Source: Ramlibacter terrae
GTDB taxonomy: Bacteria; Pseudomonadota; Gammaproteobacteria; Burkholderiales; Burkholderiaceae_C
NCBI GenBank assembly: GCA_013127575.1
Contig: CP053418.1
Location: 2,170,001 to 2,234,000 of the forward strand
DNA length: 64,000 bases
Reading direction: 5' to 3'
The stretch's first letter is position 1. Every line of letters starts with the position of its first letter. The translations under genes and the position numbers were made by a program. The notes under the pieces are model-generated. The model was given only the letters and a program-made list of their open reading frames with translations, searched no databases and had not been told where the DNA came from. This document shows, piece by piece, positions 8,412-19,304 of the stretch.

Positions 8412-10343
8412 ATGACAACGTCCTTGCATCGCCTGCGTGCGCGCGCCCCGGTGGCCGCCGCCGCATCCCTCGCTTCCTCCACGCTGCTCGCGCAGTCCGC
8501 CACGCTGCCCGAGAACCGCGTCACCGCCACGCGCTTTTCCGAGAACACGCAATCGCTGCCCGTCGGCGTGAGCGTGATCACCGCGGAGGAGATCCGCGCC
8601 AGCGGCGCCACCACCGTCAACGAGGCCATCAGCCGCCTTCTCGGCGTGCCGGGCCGCAAGGACCTGTACGGCGGCGGCGAGACCCAGCTCGACCTGCGCG
8701 GCTTCGGCGCCACCGCCGACAACAACCAGGTGATCGTGATCGACGGCGTGCGCGTCTCGGAAGCGGACCTGAGCGGCACCCGCATCGCCGGCATTCCCAT
8801 CGACTCGGTGGAGCGCATCGAGGTGCTGCGCGGCAACGGCGCCGTGCTGTACGGTGAAGGCGCCACCGGCGGCGTGATCGTCATCACCACGCGCGCCGGC
8901 AGCGGTCGCCAGCGGCCGAACGGCGGGACCGTGTACGGCGCCGCCGGCAGCAATGGCCTGCGTGAAGGCCGTGCGGGCGTCACCGTGAATGCGGGCGGCT
9001 TCACCTTCGACGCCGACGTGCAGAAGCGGCGCGAAGACGGCTGGCGGCAGAACTCCGCCTCGGACATCGACGCCGCCGGCGTCACCGGCCAGTGGAGCAA
9101 CTCCTGGCTGCGCCTTGGCGCGCGCGTGTCGCGCGACGAACTCGACGCGCGCCTGCCGGGCGGCCTCAGCACCGCGCAGTACGACGCCGACCCGCGCCAG
9201 AGCGTCACGCCCAACGACACCGCCTCGCTGCGCAACGAGCGCGCCGCCGTCTTCGGGCGTGCCGAAGTCGCTGGCTGGGAGCTCGCGTTCGACGCCGGCA
9301 CGCGCACCCGCGAACTGCGCAGCCTGAACGCCGGCTTCGCCTACGACTACGACATCGAGGCCGACTTCCGGGCATCCGAGGGCGCAACGAGCGCCGCTTC
9401 GGCAACGTCACCAACATCTTCATCGCCGGCGTCGACTGGCACGACTGGCGGCGCGACGTGCTCGGCGCCTTCGGATCGACCGCGACGCAGCGCACCCGCG
9501 GCATCTACCTGAAGGACGACGTGGTGCTGCCCGGCGGCACGCGCCTGTCGGCGGGCGTTCGCAGCGAAGACGTGCACAAGGTCGCGGGCGGCGTCACGCT
9601 CGACGACGACCAGCACGCGTGGGAGCTGGGCGTGAGCCAGCCCCCGGGCGGCGCGTGGACCGCGTATGCGCGGGCCGGCCGCAGCTTCCGCCTCGCCAAC
9701 GTCGACGAGTTCAGCTTCACCACGCCGGGCCTGGCGCTGAAGCCGCAGACCTCGCGCGACATCGAACTCGGCACGCGCTACGACGGCGACCGGACGAAGG
9801 TGGACGTGCGCCTGTACCACAGCCGCCTCACCGACGAGATCGGCTACGACCCGAGCGGCGTCGGCCCGTTCGGCCCGACCGGCGCCAACGTCAACTTCGA
9901 CCCGACGCGGCGGCAGGGCGTGGAACTCGACGCGCGCCATGCGCTGTCGGCGGCGCTCGGCGTCCGGCTGCACTTCGCCTGGCGCGAGGCGAAGTTCCGC
10001 GCCGGCCCGTACGCGGGCAACGACGTACCGCTGGTGCCGCGCCAGGCGGCCGCCGTGCGCGCCGACTGGACCCCGCTGGCGGGCCACCGCCTCAGCGGCG
10101 GCGTGAACTGGGTATCGTCGCAGCATCCGGACTTCGCCAACGCCTGCAGCATGCCTTCGTACACCACCGCCGACCTGCGCTATGCCTACCAGTGGAAGCA
10201 GGCGGAGTTCGCGCTGGGCGTGAGCAACCTGTTCGACCGCAAAGCACTACACGCAGGCGTTCCGCTGCACCGCCGGCCAGCCCGACGCGATCTATCCGGA
10301 AACCGGCCGCGCCTTCACCGCCTCCGTGCGGGTGGGGTTCTGA
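8412..10343 (+). CDS. btuB: TonB-dependent outer-membrane cobalamin receptor BtuB
   Basis: An outer-membrane transporter of about 644 residues that brings corrinoids into the periplasm using TonB energy. A signal peptide ends near residue 28. The plug domain follows with VTATRF at residues about 37-42, the segment LRGFGATADNNQVIVIDGVR and VERIEVLRGNGAVLYGEGATGGVI. The beta-barrel ends in a terminal phenylalanine (VRVGF). Frame breaks occur near 9369 (one G lost in CCGGGG) and near 10243 (one A gained, CGCAAGCAC read as CGCAAAGCAC). The upstream B12 riboswitch fixes the substrate assignment. Confidence 0.93.
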
Positions 10344-10347
10344 CGCC

Positions 10348-11162
10348 GTGACGCCCGCGGCCATTCCGCGCGGCCCGCGCCGCATCGTCTGCCTGACCGA
10401 GGAGGCGACGGAATGGCTGTACCTGCTGGGCGAGGAGGCGCGCATCGTCGGTATCTCGGGCTACACGGTGCGTCCGCGCCGCGCCCGCGAAGAGAAGCCG
10501 AAGGTCAGCGCCTTCCTTTCCGCGAAGATCGACAAAGTCCCGGAACTGCGGCCGGACTGCGTGTTCGGCTTTTCCGACCTGCAGGCCGACATCGCCGCCG
10601 AACTGGTGCGCAAGGGCGTGCAGGTCACCATCTTCAACCAGCGCAGCGTGGAGGAGATCTTCGCCATGCTGTACCGGTGGCGGCGATGGTCGGCCGCGCC
10701 GACGACGGCCTGCGGCTGCTGGAAGGCATGCGCGAGCGCCTTTCCGCGATCGAGGCCGCGGGGCGCGCGCTGCCGCGCCGCCCCAAGATCTATTTCGAGG
10801 AATGGGACGAGCCCGCCATCAGCGCGATCCGCTGGGTCTCGGAGCTGGCCGGCATCGCCGGCGCCGACGACGTGTTTCCGGAACTCGCCGTGCAGGCGAT
10901 GGGCAAGGACCGCATCATCGCGGACCGCGGCGAGATCGTCCGCCGCGATCCGGACATCATCGTCGGCTCCTGGTGCGGCAAGAAGTTCCGGCCCGAGAAG
11001 GTGGCGGCGCGCGAGGGCTGGGGCCATGTAGCCGCGGTCCGCGCCAGGCAACTGTTCGAGATCAAGTCCGCCGACATCCTGCAGCCGGGTCCGGCGGCGT
11101 TGACCGACGGCGTGGAGCAGTTGCACCGCATCGTGCTGGACTGGAGCCGCGCGCATGGCTGA
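10348..11162 (+). CDS. Leaderless cobalamin-binding/ABC-receptor-like protein
   Basis: A BtuF/TroA-like fold protein of about 272 residues. It starts with RRIVCLTEEATEWLYLLGEE, the typical first strand-helix of periplasmic B12/iron-siderophore receptors, and contains FGFSDLQADI and ADILQPGPAAL. Unlike the btuF product downstream it has no signal peptide, so as read it would stay in the cytoplasm. The GTG at 10348 follows the btuB stop by four bases. One break near 10676 is repaired by one G in CCGGG. The stop overlaps the cobU start. Such cytoplasmic homologues recur in Burkholderiales B12 loci; the role is not established. Confidence 0.82.
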
Positions 11163-11728
11163 ACTCGCCGTCGCCCGCAGCGAGCTGATCTGGGCGGCCA
11201 GAAGAGCGGCAAGACCGCGCGCGCCGAAGCGCTGGCCGCCGCGTGGCTGGCGCGCTCGCCCGCGCACCGGGCCGTGTACATCGCCACCGCGCAGGCCTGG
11301 GACGACGAGATGCGCGAACGCATAGCGCGGCACCGCCGCGACCGCTCGGTGCGCGTGCCGGCCATGCAGACCGTCGAGGAGCCGCTGGCGCTCGCGCAGG
11401 CCATCGGCGCCCATGGCGACGCCGCCACGCTGGTCGTGGTGGACTGCCTCACGCTGTGGCTGACGGCGCGCCTGATGCCCGCGGCGGGCGCTGCGCCGCA
11501 GGCGAACCGGCGCCGGCCGGCGCCGTCGTGGCGCAGGCGGTGGCCGCCGCGGCCGGGCCGCTGGTGCTGGTCAGCAACGAGATCGGGCTCGGCGTGATTC
11601 CGATGGGTTCGGAGACGCGCGCCTTCGTCGATGCGCTCGGCCGCCTGAACCAGCAGGCGGCGCTCGCCTGCGAGCGCGTCACGCTGATGGCGGCCGGGCT
11701 GCCGCTGGTGCTGAAGGGGCCGGCATGA
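11155..11728 (+). CDS. cobU: Adenosylcobinamide kinase / adenosylcobinamide-phosphate guanylyltransferase
   Basis: A bifunctional enzyme of about 191 residues that phosphorylates adenosylcobinamide and then adds GMP, preparing it for lower-ligand attachment. A P-loop GGQKSGKT lies near residues 14-21 after repair. The Walker-B-like strand VVVDCLTLWLT and the segment VSNEIGLGVIP with ALGRLNQ are family hallmarks. Breaks near 11190 (one C of CCTGG) and near 11508 (one G of CCGGG) split it into three frames. It overlaps its neighbours at both ends by 4-8 bases. Confidence 0.9.
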
Positions 11729-12586
11729 GGGCGTGGCTGCTTGCATGCGCGTTGGCGCTGGCGTCCGCCGGATCGTTGGCGGCCGTGCAGGTGCAGGACG
11801 ACCGCGGCGTCCTGGTCACGCTCGACGCCTCGCCGCGGCGCATCGTCAGCCTGATGCCTTCGCTGACGGAGGCCGTCTGCGAGCTCGGCGCCTGCGCCCG
11901 GCTCGTGGGCATCGATCGCTATTCCAACCATCCGGCGCCGGTGCGCGCGCTGCCGCAGGTGGGCGGCGGCATCGACCCCAACATCGAGGCGGTGGTGGCC
12001 CTGCGGCCCGACGTCGTGCTGCTCTCGAAATCCGCGCGCGGCATCCCGCAGCTGGAAGCGCTCGGCCTGAAGGTGGTGGCGCTGGAGCAGAACGATGCGG
12101 CCGATGTCCGCCGCGTGCTCGACGTGCTCGGGCGCGTGCTCGGCGTGGCCGACGCGCAGCGCGTCTGGCGCGAGATCGACGCGGGTGTCGCGGCCGCCGC
12201 GCGCTCGGTGCCGCCCGCCGCGCGCGGCACCCGTGTCTACTTCGAGGTCAGCCGCGGACCGTATGCCGCGGGCGCCAACTCCTTCCTCGGTGAGTTGCTG
12301 CAGCGGCTCGGCGCGCGCAACGTGGTGGGCCCGGAGCTGGGCATGTTCCCGCGCATCAACCCCGAGTTCGTCGTGCGCGCCGATCCCGACGTGATCATGG
12401 TCGGCGAGCTGAACGCGACCGGCATGGCGCAGCGGCCCGGCTGGTCCAGCCTGCGCGCGCTGCGGCAAGGGCGCCTGTGCGTCTACAACGCCGACGAGTC
12501 CGACGTGCTGATGCGGCCTGGTCCGCGCATGGCCGAAGCTGCCCGGTTGCTCGTGCGCTGCTGCGGCGGCGAAAGCAGGCCCATGA
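11725..12586 (+). CDS. btuF: Periplasmic vitamin B12-binding protein BtuF
   Basis: The receptor of the BtuCD importer, about 287 residues. A signal peptide ends near SLAA at residues 17-20. The mature protein opens with SPRRIVSLMPSLTEAVCELGA and includes LVGIDRYSNHP and FEVSRGPYAAGANSF, both typical of BtuF. As sequenced the frame runs on into btuC, giving an apparent fusion. Removing one A from GAAAGC near 12571 gives a TGA at 12584 overlapping the btuC ATG as ATGA. The same A-insertion context occurs in btuB. A true fusion would place a periplasmic domain before a cytoplasmic N-terminus, so I reject it. Confidence 0.88.
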
Positions 12587-13595
12587 GCCTGCAGCGCGAC
12601 CGGCGCGGCTTCGTGCTCGGGCTCCTGCTGCTCGTGGCCGCGGCCGGCCTGCTGGTGGTGGGCGCCGGCATCGGCAGCACCGGGTTCGAGAGCGTGTGGG
12701 CCGCGCGGCACGATGAAGTCGCGTGGCGCATCGTGCGGGACATCCGGCTGCCGCGCACGCTCGGCGCCCGGGCGGCCGGCGCGCTGCTCGGGCTCGCGGG
12801 CGCGGTCGCGCAGGGCCTGTTCCGCAATCCGCTGGCCGACCCGTACCTGCTCGGCAGCGCGTCGGGCGCGGCGCTGGCGGTGGCGCTGGTGCTCGCGTTC
12901 TCGGGTGCGTCCCCGTTCGCGGGCGCGTGGCTGCTGCGCGTGGGGCTCACCGGCGCGGCCTTCGTGGGCGCCGTCGCCGGCGTGCTGCTGACGCTGGCGC
13001 TGGCCAACGGCGTGCTGCACACGCTGCGGCTGCTGCTGGCGGGCGTGATCGTCGGCGTGGTGCTGGGCGCGGCGCGCGACGTCGCCACGCTGGCCGCGCC
13101 CGACATCCTGCAGGCGATGCAGGCCTTCATGCTCGGCACCACCGGCTTCGTGGACTGGGGCGCGGCCGGGGTCATGCTCGGCCTGCTGCCGCCGCTGCTC
13201 GCGGTGGCATGGGCGACCGGACGGATGCTCGATGGCCTCGCCCTCGGCGAGTCCACGGCGGCCAGCCTCGGCCTGCCGCTGGGCGCATTGCGCGCCACCC
13301 TCGTCGCGGTGCTCGCGCTGGCCACCGGCGCCGCCGTGGCACAGACCGGCCTGATCGCCTTCGTGGGCTGGCCGCGCCGCACCTGGTGCGTTCCATCGCG
13401 CCGGTGCCGCACGGCCGGCTGGTGGTGCTGGCGGCGCTCATGGGCGGCCTGCTGCTGATGGCGGCCGACCTGCTCGCGCGCTGGCTGGTGGCGCCGCAGG
13501 AACTGCCGGTGGGCGTGCTGACCGCCGTGCTGGGCGGCAGCTACCTGCTGTGGCTGATGCACCGGCGCGGCCGGCGCGGGACGGGCGCCGCATGA
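12583..13595 (+). CDS. btuC: Vitamin B12 ABC transporter permease BtuC (FecCD family)
   Basis: An inner-membrane permease of about 337 residues with about ten transmembrane helices. FecCD-family markers include the VRDIRLPRTLGARAAGALLG segment near residues 47-66, then GLFRNPLADPYLLGSASGAALA. The helix region FVGLAAPHLVRSIAP near the C-terminus contacts the ATPase. The frame breaks near 13374, repaired by one C in GGCCTGGCC. It pairs with btuF and btuD in one operon and overlaps the btuD start by ATGA. Confidence 0.92.
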
Positions 13596-14375
13596 CCGGC
13601 ATCGCGCTCTCCGCCCGGGGCTTGACCGCCGCGCTCGGCAGCGGGGCCGACCGCCGCGAGGTGCTGCACGCCATCGATCTGGACTTGCCGGCGGGCCGCT
13701 GGACCAGCATCGTCGGGCCCAACGGCGCGGGCAAATCGACCTTGCTGCGGGCGCTGGCCGGTCTGCTGCCGCACGGCGGCCGGGCATCGCTGCAGGGCAG
13801 GGCGGTCGGCGCGGCCGCCGCCGCGCGAGCGGGCCCGCGCGCTGGCCTGGCTTGGCCAGGCGGAGACCGCGGCGGACGACCTCACCGTGTACGACGTGGC
13901 GATGCTCGGGCGCCTGCCGCACCGCGGCTGGCTGGCGCCGCCGGGCGCGGCCGACCATGCCGCGGTGGAAGAAGCGCTGCGCGCGACGCAGGCTGGGACT
14001 GGCGCGCGCGCCTGCTCGGCCGCCTCTCGGGCGGGGAACGGCAGCGCGTGCTGCTCGCGCGCGCGCTGGCCGTGCAGTCGGACGTGCTGCTGATGGACGA
14101 GCCGTTGGCCAACCTCGATCCGCCGCACCCGGGGCGACTGGCTGGCGCAGGTGCGCGCGCTGGTCGCCGCCGGGCGCACGGTGGTCAGCGTGCTGCACGA
14201 GATGACGATCGCGCTGCAGGCCGACGACCTCGTCGTGATGTCCGCCGGCCGCGTGATGCACCATGGCGCGTGCGCCGACCCCGCCACCCATGCGGCCCTG
14301 GCGCGCGTGTTCGACGGGCGCCTGCGGGTGCATGCGCTCGACGGCCGCTGGGTCGCCTTGCCCACCATCGACTGA
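13592..14375 (+). CDS. btuD: ABC transporter ATP-binding protein BtuD
   Basis: The ATPase of the B12 importer, about 262 residues. Walker A GPNGAGKST is near residues 42-50, the signature LSGGERQRV lies mid-protein, Walker B is VLLMDEPLANLD and the switch-region histidine lies in SVLHEM. Three frame breaks (near 13815, 13999 and 14130) split it, the second clearly a lost C in GGCCTGGGAC. The C-terminus runs in a clean frame to the TGA at 14373. Gene order btuF-btuC-btuD with ATGA overlaps supports one transporter. Confidence 0.9.
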
Positions 14376-14388
14376 AGGAGCCGCACGG

Positions 14389-15341
14389 ATGGATGACTTC
14401 GCTTGCGCCGCGGCACTCGCAGTCGCCCTCGCGGTCGACCGCTGGTTCGGCGAGCCGGCGGCACGCTGGCATCCCGTGGTCTGGATGGGGGCTTACCTCG
14501 ATGCAGCGGGGCGCCGCATCGCCCCTGCCTCGGGCGAGCGCGCGTCGCGGCCCGCCATCACGTTCGCGCTCGGCAGCGCGGCATGGCTCGCCGGCGCGCT
14601 GGTCGTGACTGCGGCGGCGTACGCGCTGCAGCATGTGCTGCTGCAACTGCCGGCCTGGGCCGCAGCCTTGCTCACCGGCCTCGCGCTGAAGCCGTTGCTG
14701 GCGTGGCGCATGCTTGCCGACGAAACGGCGGCCGTCGAGGAAGCGCGCTCGGCGACTCGCTGGCAGCGGGCCGCACGCAGCTCGCGCGGCTCGTCAGCCG
14801 CGACGTCGCCACGCTCGACGAATCGGCGGTCCGCGAAAGCGCGATCGAATCGCTGGCCGAGAACCTGAACGACTCGGCCGTGGCGCCCGTGTTCTGGTTC
14901 GTGCTGCTCGGACTGCCCGGCGCCGCCCTGTACCGCTTCGCGAACACCGCGGACGCGATGTGGGGCTACCGCGGCGAACGCGGCGGCCGCGTCTGGGAAT
15001 GGGCCGGCAAGTGGGCGGCGCGCGCGGACGACGTGCTCTCGTGGGCGCCGGCGCGCCTGTCGGCGCTGGCGATCGCCGTCGTGCAGCGCGGCTTCGCATG
15101 GCGCGCGTTGCGCGGGCAGGCGCGGCGCACGCCATCGCCCAACAGCGGCTGGCCGATGGCGGCCATGGCGCTGGCCCTCGGCGTTGCACTGCGCAAGCCC
15201 GGTGTCTACGCGCTCAATGGCGATGCCCCGGCGCCGGGCGCCGACGATGCGTGGCGCGCGCAGGGGCTGGCGGGGCGCGCGGTGGCCACCATGGCGGGGT
15301 TCGCCCTCGCCGCGCTCATGCTGCGCGGGTGGGCCGCATGA
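14389..15341 (+). CDS. cbiB: Adenosylcobinamide-phosphate synthase CbiB/CobD
   Basis: A membrane-embedded enzyme of about 318 residues that attaches aminopropanol (or its phosphate) to adenosylcobyric acid. The N-terminal [18 protein letters not shown] is the CbiB signature. LSRD-type ([24 protein letters not shown]) and DSAVAPVFW segments follow, as well as [14 protein letters not shown]. Several hydrophobic helices are visible. One frame break lies near 14752. The gene begins 13 bases after btuD and overlaps cobQ by ATGA. Confidence 0.93.
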
Positions 15342-16776
15342 CCGCCCGCTGCGTCATGGTCTGGGCACCACCAGCGGCGCCGGCAAGAGCTGGCTGGCCA
15401 CCGCGCTGTGCCGCTGGTACGCGCGCCGGGGGCTGAAGGTGGCGCCGTTCAAGGCGCAGAACATGAGCAACAACGCCCGCGTGGTCGAAGGCGGCGAGAT
15501 CGGCAGCGCGCAGTACTTCCGGGCGCTCGCCGCCCGCGCGGTGCCCGAGGTCCGCATGAACCCGGTGCTGCTCAAGCCGGAGCGCGACACGCACAGCAGG
15601 TGGTGCTGTTCGGGCAGGTCAACCCGGAGCTCACCGCCATGGCCTGGCGCGAGCGCAGTGCCCACGTGTGGCCGCGGGCCGCCGCGGCGCTGGACGCCTT
15701 GCGCGCGGAGAACGACGTCGTGGTGATCGAAGGCGCCGGCTCGCCCGCCGAGATCAACCTCGCCGACAGCGACTACGTCAACATGCGTGTCGCGCGGCAT
15801 GCCGGCGCGCGCTGCCTGCTGGTGACCGACATCGACCGCGGCGGCGCCTTCGCCCACCTGTACGGCACTGGGCGCTGCTGCCGCCGGAAGACCGCGCCTT
15901 GCTGCACGGCTTCGTCTTCAACAAGTTCCGTGGCGACGCCGGCCTGCTGGCGCCGGGCCCGCAGCAGCTCGAGCGCTTGACCGGCGTGCCGCTGGTGGCC
16001 ACGCTGCCGATGTGGCGCGACCACGGGCTGCCCGAGGAAGACGGCGTGTACGACACGTCGTCACGCGGACGTGAAGGTTCGGGCCTCACGGTCGCCATCG
16101 TCGCCTGGCCGCGCATCAGCAACCTCGACGAGTTCCAGCCGCTGAACAACGTGCCCGGCCTGCGCCTGCGTTGGGTGCGCACGCCGGCCGGCCTGGACGG
16201 CGCCGACTGGGTGATCCTGCCCGGCTCCAAGCACACCAGCGGCGACCTCGCCCGGCTGCGCGCGCAGGGCCGGACCGCGCCGTCGCGCAGCACGCCGCGC
16301 AAGGCCGGCCGGTGCTCGGCATCTGCGGCGGCCTGCAGGTGCTGGGCGAGGCGCTGGTCGATCCGCATGCCATCGACGGCAACGGGCCCGGGCTGGGCCT
16401 GCTGCCCCCGGTGACGCAGTTCGAGATCGCCAAGACCGTGCGCCGCAGCGACACCGCCTTCGGCGAGCTGACGGGCGCGTGGTCCGCGCTGTCCGGCCTG
16501 CGCGTGCGGGGCTACGAGATCCGCCATGGCGTCACGCGGCAGCATGCCGCGATGGCAGCCGGACGCCCGGTGCTGCCGAACGGGCTCGGCTGGCAGAACG
16601 CCGACGGCAACGTCCTCGGCGTCTACCTGCATGGCCTGTTCGAAGACCCCGCCGTGCTGCACGCGCTGTTCGGCGCCGCCGTGCCGACGCTCGACGACGT
16701 GTTCGACGGCCTCGCCGATTTCATCGATTCCCACTTCGCCGCCGGCGTGCTGCCGGGGCTGATCGCCTGTGACTGA
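15338..16776 (+). CDS. cobQ: Cobyric acid synthase (amidotransferase)
   Basis: An ATP- and glutamine-dependent enzyme of about 481 residues that amidates four side chains of adenosylcobyrinic acid diamide. The N-terminal P-loop-like segment is [13 protein letters not shown], followed by [11 protein letters not shown] and [14 protein letters not shown], which are CobQ/CbiP marks. The C-terminal glutaminase domain has the nucleophile elbow ILGICGG-type ([12 protein letters not shown]) near residue 330. Frame breaks near 15364, 15593, 15869 and 16272 all restore CCTGG, CCAGG or CCGGG. It is a late corrinoid step, although the ring-forming genes are absent from the window. Confidence 0.93.
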
Positions 16777-17844
16777 CATGCATCCCGACCTGATTCCCGC
16801 CATCGGCGACATCGCCGACCCCGCGCTCGCCGCGCGCCTGCAGCACAAGCTGGACCGCAAGACCAAGCCGCTCGGCGCGCTGGGGCGCATCGAGACGCTG
16901 GCGCTGCAGGCCGGCCTGGTGCTCGGCACCGAAAGCCCGCGCCTGCAGGCGCCGCAACTGCTGGTCTGCGCGGCCGACCACGGCCTGGCCGCGCGCGGGG
17001 TGTCGGCCTATCCGTCGGACGTGACCTGGCAGATGGTCGAGAACTTCCCGGCCGGCGGCGCCGCGGTCAGCGTGCTGGCGCGCCAGCACGGGCTGGCATT
17101 GACCGTCGCCGACTGCGGCGTGCGCCACGACTTCGCGCCGCGCGCGGGCCTGCTGCTGCGCCGCATCGCGCCGGGCACGGCGGACTGCCTCGAAGGCGCC
17201 GCGATGACGCCCGCGCAGTGCGCGCAAGCCATTGCGAACGGCCGCGGGATCGTGCGCGACCTGCCCGGCAACGCCTTGCTGCTCGGCGAGATGGGCATCG
17301 GCAACACCTCGGCCTCGGCGCTCCTGATGGCGCGGCTCACCGGCGTGCCGCTGGCCGATTGCGTCGGCGCCGGCACCGGCCTCGATGCCGCGGGCATGGA
17401 GCGCAAGCGCGCCGTGCTGCAGCAGGTGCTGCGGCGGCACGAGGCGGCGGTCGCGCCGCTGGACGCGCTGGCCGCGTTCGGCGGCTTCGAGATCGCCACG
17501 CTCGTCGGCGCCGTGCTGGAGGCGGCGGCGCAGCGCCGCATCATCGTGGTCGACGGCTTCATCACCAGCGCCGCCGTGCTCGTGGCCGCGCGGCTCGCGC
17601 CGCACGTCACGCAGCGCTGCGTGTTCTCGCACGTGTCGGCCGAATCGGGCCACGCCCGCATGCTGCGTGAACTCGGCCCCGACGCGGCGACGCCGGCCCG
17701 CGCCTTGCTCGACCTCGAACTGCGGCTGGGCGAAGGCTCCGGAGCCGCGCTGGCTGGCGGCCGCTGCTGGCCTCGGCGTGCGCGCTGCTCTGCGACATGG
17801 CCAGCTTCGAGTCGGCCGGCGTGGCGGACCGGGAGGGTGCTTGA
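16769..17844 (+). CDS. cobT: Nicotinate-nucleotide--dimethylbenzimidazole phosphoribosyltransferase
   Basis: This enzyme of about 359 residues activates the lower ligand base to alpha-ribazole phosphate. KLDRKTKPLGALGRIE near residues 28-43 and the segment CAADHGLAARGVSAYPSDVT are family signatures. LLGEMGIGNTSASALL and SAESGHARML follow. The catalytic glutamate is expected in LRLGEGSGAALA near the end. GTG at 16769 overlaps the cobQ stop; an ATG at 16778 is an alternative. One break near 17751 is repaired by a C in CCTGG, giving a stop at 17842 that overlaps the cobS start. Confidence 0.94.
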
Positions 17845-18643
17845 GCGCGGTGCGGCACTTCCTGCTGGCGCTGCAGTTTTTCACGCGCATCCCGGTGACG
17901 GGCCGGCTCGCGGACTGGGTCGGCTACAGCCCGGCGATGTTGCGCGCGAGCGCCGCGCACTTTCCCGCCATCGGCCTGCTGGTGGGTGCGGTCGCGGCGG
18001 CAGTGGCCGGCGGCTTGCTGGCGCTGCTGCCGCCATCGCCGCTGGCCGCCGGGGTGGCTGCGGTGTTCTGCACCGTGGCGACCGTGCTGCTCACCGGTGC
18101 GCTGCACGAGGACGGCATGGCCGACGTGGCCGATGGCTGGGCGGTTCGCTCGACCGGCAACGCGCGCTGGAGATCATGAAGGACTCGCGCGTCGGCGCAT
18201 TCGGTGCACTGGCGCTGGCGCTGACGCTCGCGGCCAAGCTGTCGCTGCTGGCTTTGCTGGGCGCCGTCGATGCGTCGGCGCTGTGCGCCGGCCTGGTGCT
18301 GGCGCACGTGCTGTCGCGCGCGGCCGTTGTTGCTGGTGCGCTGGCTGCCGCACGTGGGCGACGCGGCCGGTTCCAAGTCGAAGCCGCTGGCGGATGCGAT
18401 CAGCGGCGGGGCGCTCGCGGTCGCGCTGGCCGGACCGTCCTGGCGCTGGGTGCGGTTGCCTGGTGGCAGGGGATCGTCTTCCTCGCGGCGCCGCTTGCCG
18501 CTTCCGCGCTGGCCTTTGGCGTGATGGCGCGCTGGTTCCGCCGCCGCCTCCAAGGCTTCACCGGCGATTGCCTCGGCGCCACGCAGCAGGTGTGCGAGAT
18601 CGCGTGCTACCCGGGCGTGGCGCTCGCGCTCGGCCGCGCGTGA
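17841..18643 (+). CDS. cobS: Adenosylcobinamide-GDP ribazoletransferase (cobalamin synthase)
   Basis: A membrane enzyme of about 268 residues that joins adenosylcobinamide-GDP with alpha-ribazole to give adenosylcobalamin (or its phosphate). The N-terminus LLALQFFTRIPV and the acidic catalytic motif HEDGMADVADG followed by LEIMKDSRVGAFG are characteristic. Multiple hydrophobic helices are present. Frame breaks near 18140, 18333 and 18432 restore CCTGG, CCCGG and CCGGG. The start is probably TTG at 17841, overlapping the cobT stop as TTGA. A GTG at 17850 is an alternative. Confidence 0.93.
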
Positions 18644-19236
18644 AGCTCTGGCTGGCCCGGCATGCGCGGCCGCTGGTGGCGCCGGGAACCTGCTATGGCG
18701 CCGGCGAGATCGAGGCCGACGCCGCGCACACGCTGGAAGCTGCCGCTGCGCTGGCCTCAGCGCTTCCGCCGGGCCTTGTCGTCTTCACGTCACCGCGCCG
18801 CCGCTGCACCGCCCTCGCGGATGCGCTGGCCGTGCTGCGCCCCGACCTGCCCGCTGCGCGCGATGCCCGCCTGGCCGAAATGAACTTCGGCGCCGGGAAG
18901 GACGCACGGGACGCGATCGGCCACGCCGCCATCGACGCGTGGACCGCCGACTTCGCCAACCACCGCTGCGGTGGCGGCGAGAGCGTGGACGACCTGCTGG
19001 CGCGCGTGGCGCAGGCGCTGGCCGAAGCCTGCGACGCCGGCCGCGACGCGCTGTGGATCACGCACGCCGGCGTGGCGCGCGCCGTGCGCGTGCTCGTCGA
19101 TGGTGCACTGCCACTGCGCGACGCAGCCGCTGGCCGCGCGAAGCGCCGTCCTTCGGCGCGTTCGAATGCATCCCGCTCGACCCGCCGCCGCTGCGCGCGC
19201 CTCAGGGAAAATGCCCATGCCCGCGGTTGCCCCTGA
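18640..19236 (+). CDS. cobC: Alpha-ribazole phosphatase (histidine phosphatase family)
   Basis: A cytosolic phosphatase of about 199 residues, likely to remove phosphate from alpha-ribazole-5'-phosphate or cobalamin-5'-phosphate. The phosphohistidine motif is LARHARP near residues 5-11, the second catalytic His lies in WITHAGVARAV, and EMNFG is conserved. The GTG at 18640 overlaps the cobS stop as GTGA. The frame shifts near 19136 (CCTGG). To stop at 19236 a second one-base correction in the GGGAAAA run near 19208 is needed. Without it the frame would run into the stress-protein gene. The C-terminal end is therefore uncertain. Confidence 0.82.
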   Translation: MKLWLARHARPLVAPGTCYGAGEIEADAAHTLEAAAALASALPPGLVVFTSPRRRCTALADALAVLRPDLPAARDARLAEMNFGAGKDARDAIGHAAIDAWTADFANHRCGGGESVDDLLARVAQALAEACDAGRDALWITHAGVARAVRVLVDGALPLRDAAAGRAKRRPSARSNASRSTRRRCARLRENAHARGCP

Positions 19237-19304
19237 CTTGCATCCGCGTCTATGCTAGGGCAGCCGGGGCACGGGGCCGCGGCAAGTCCTTGGGGGCGCT
19301 GCAC

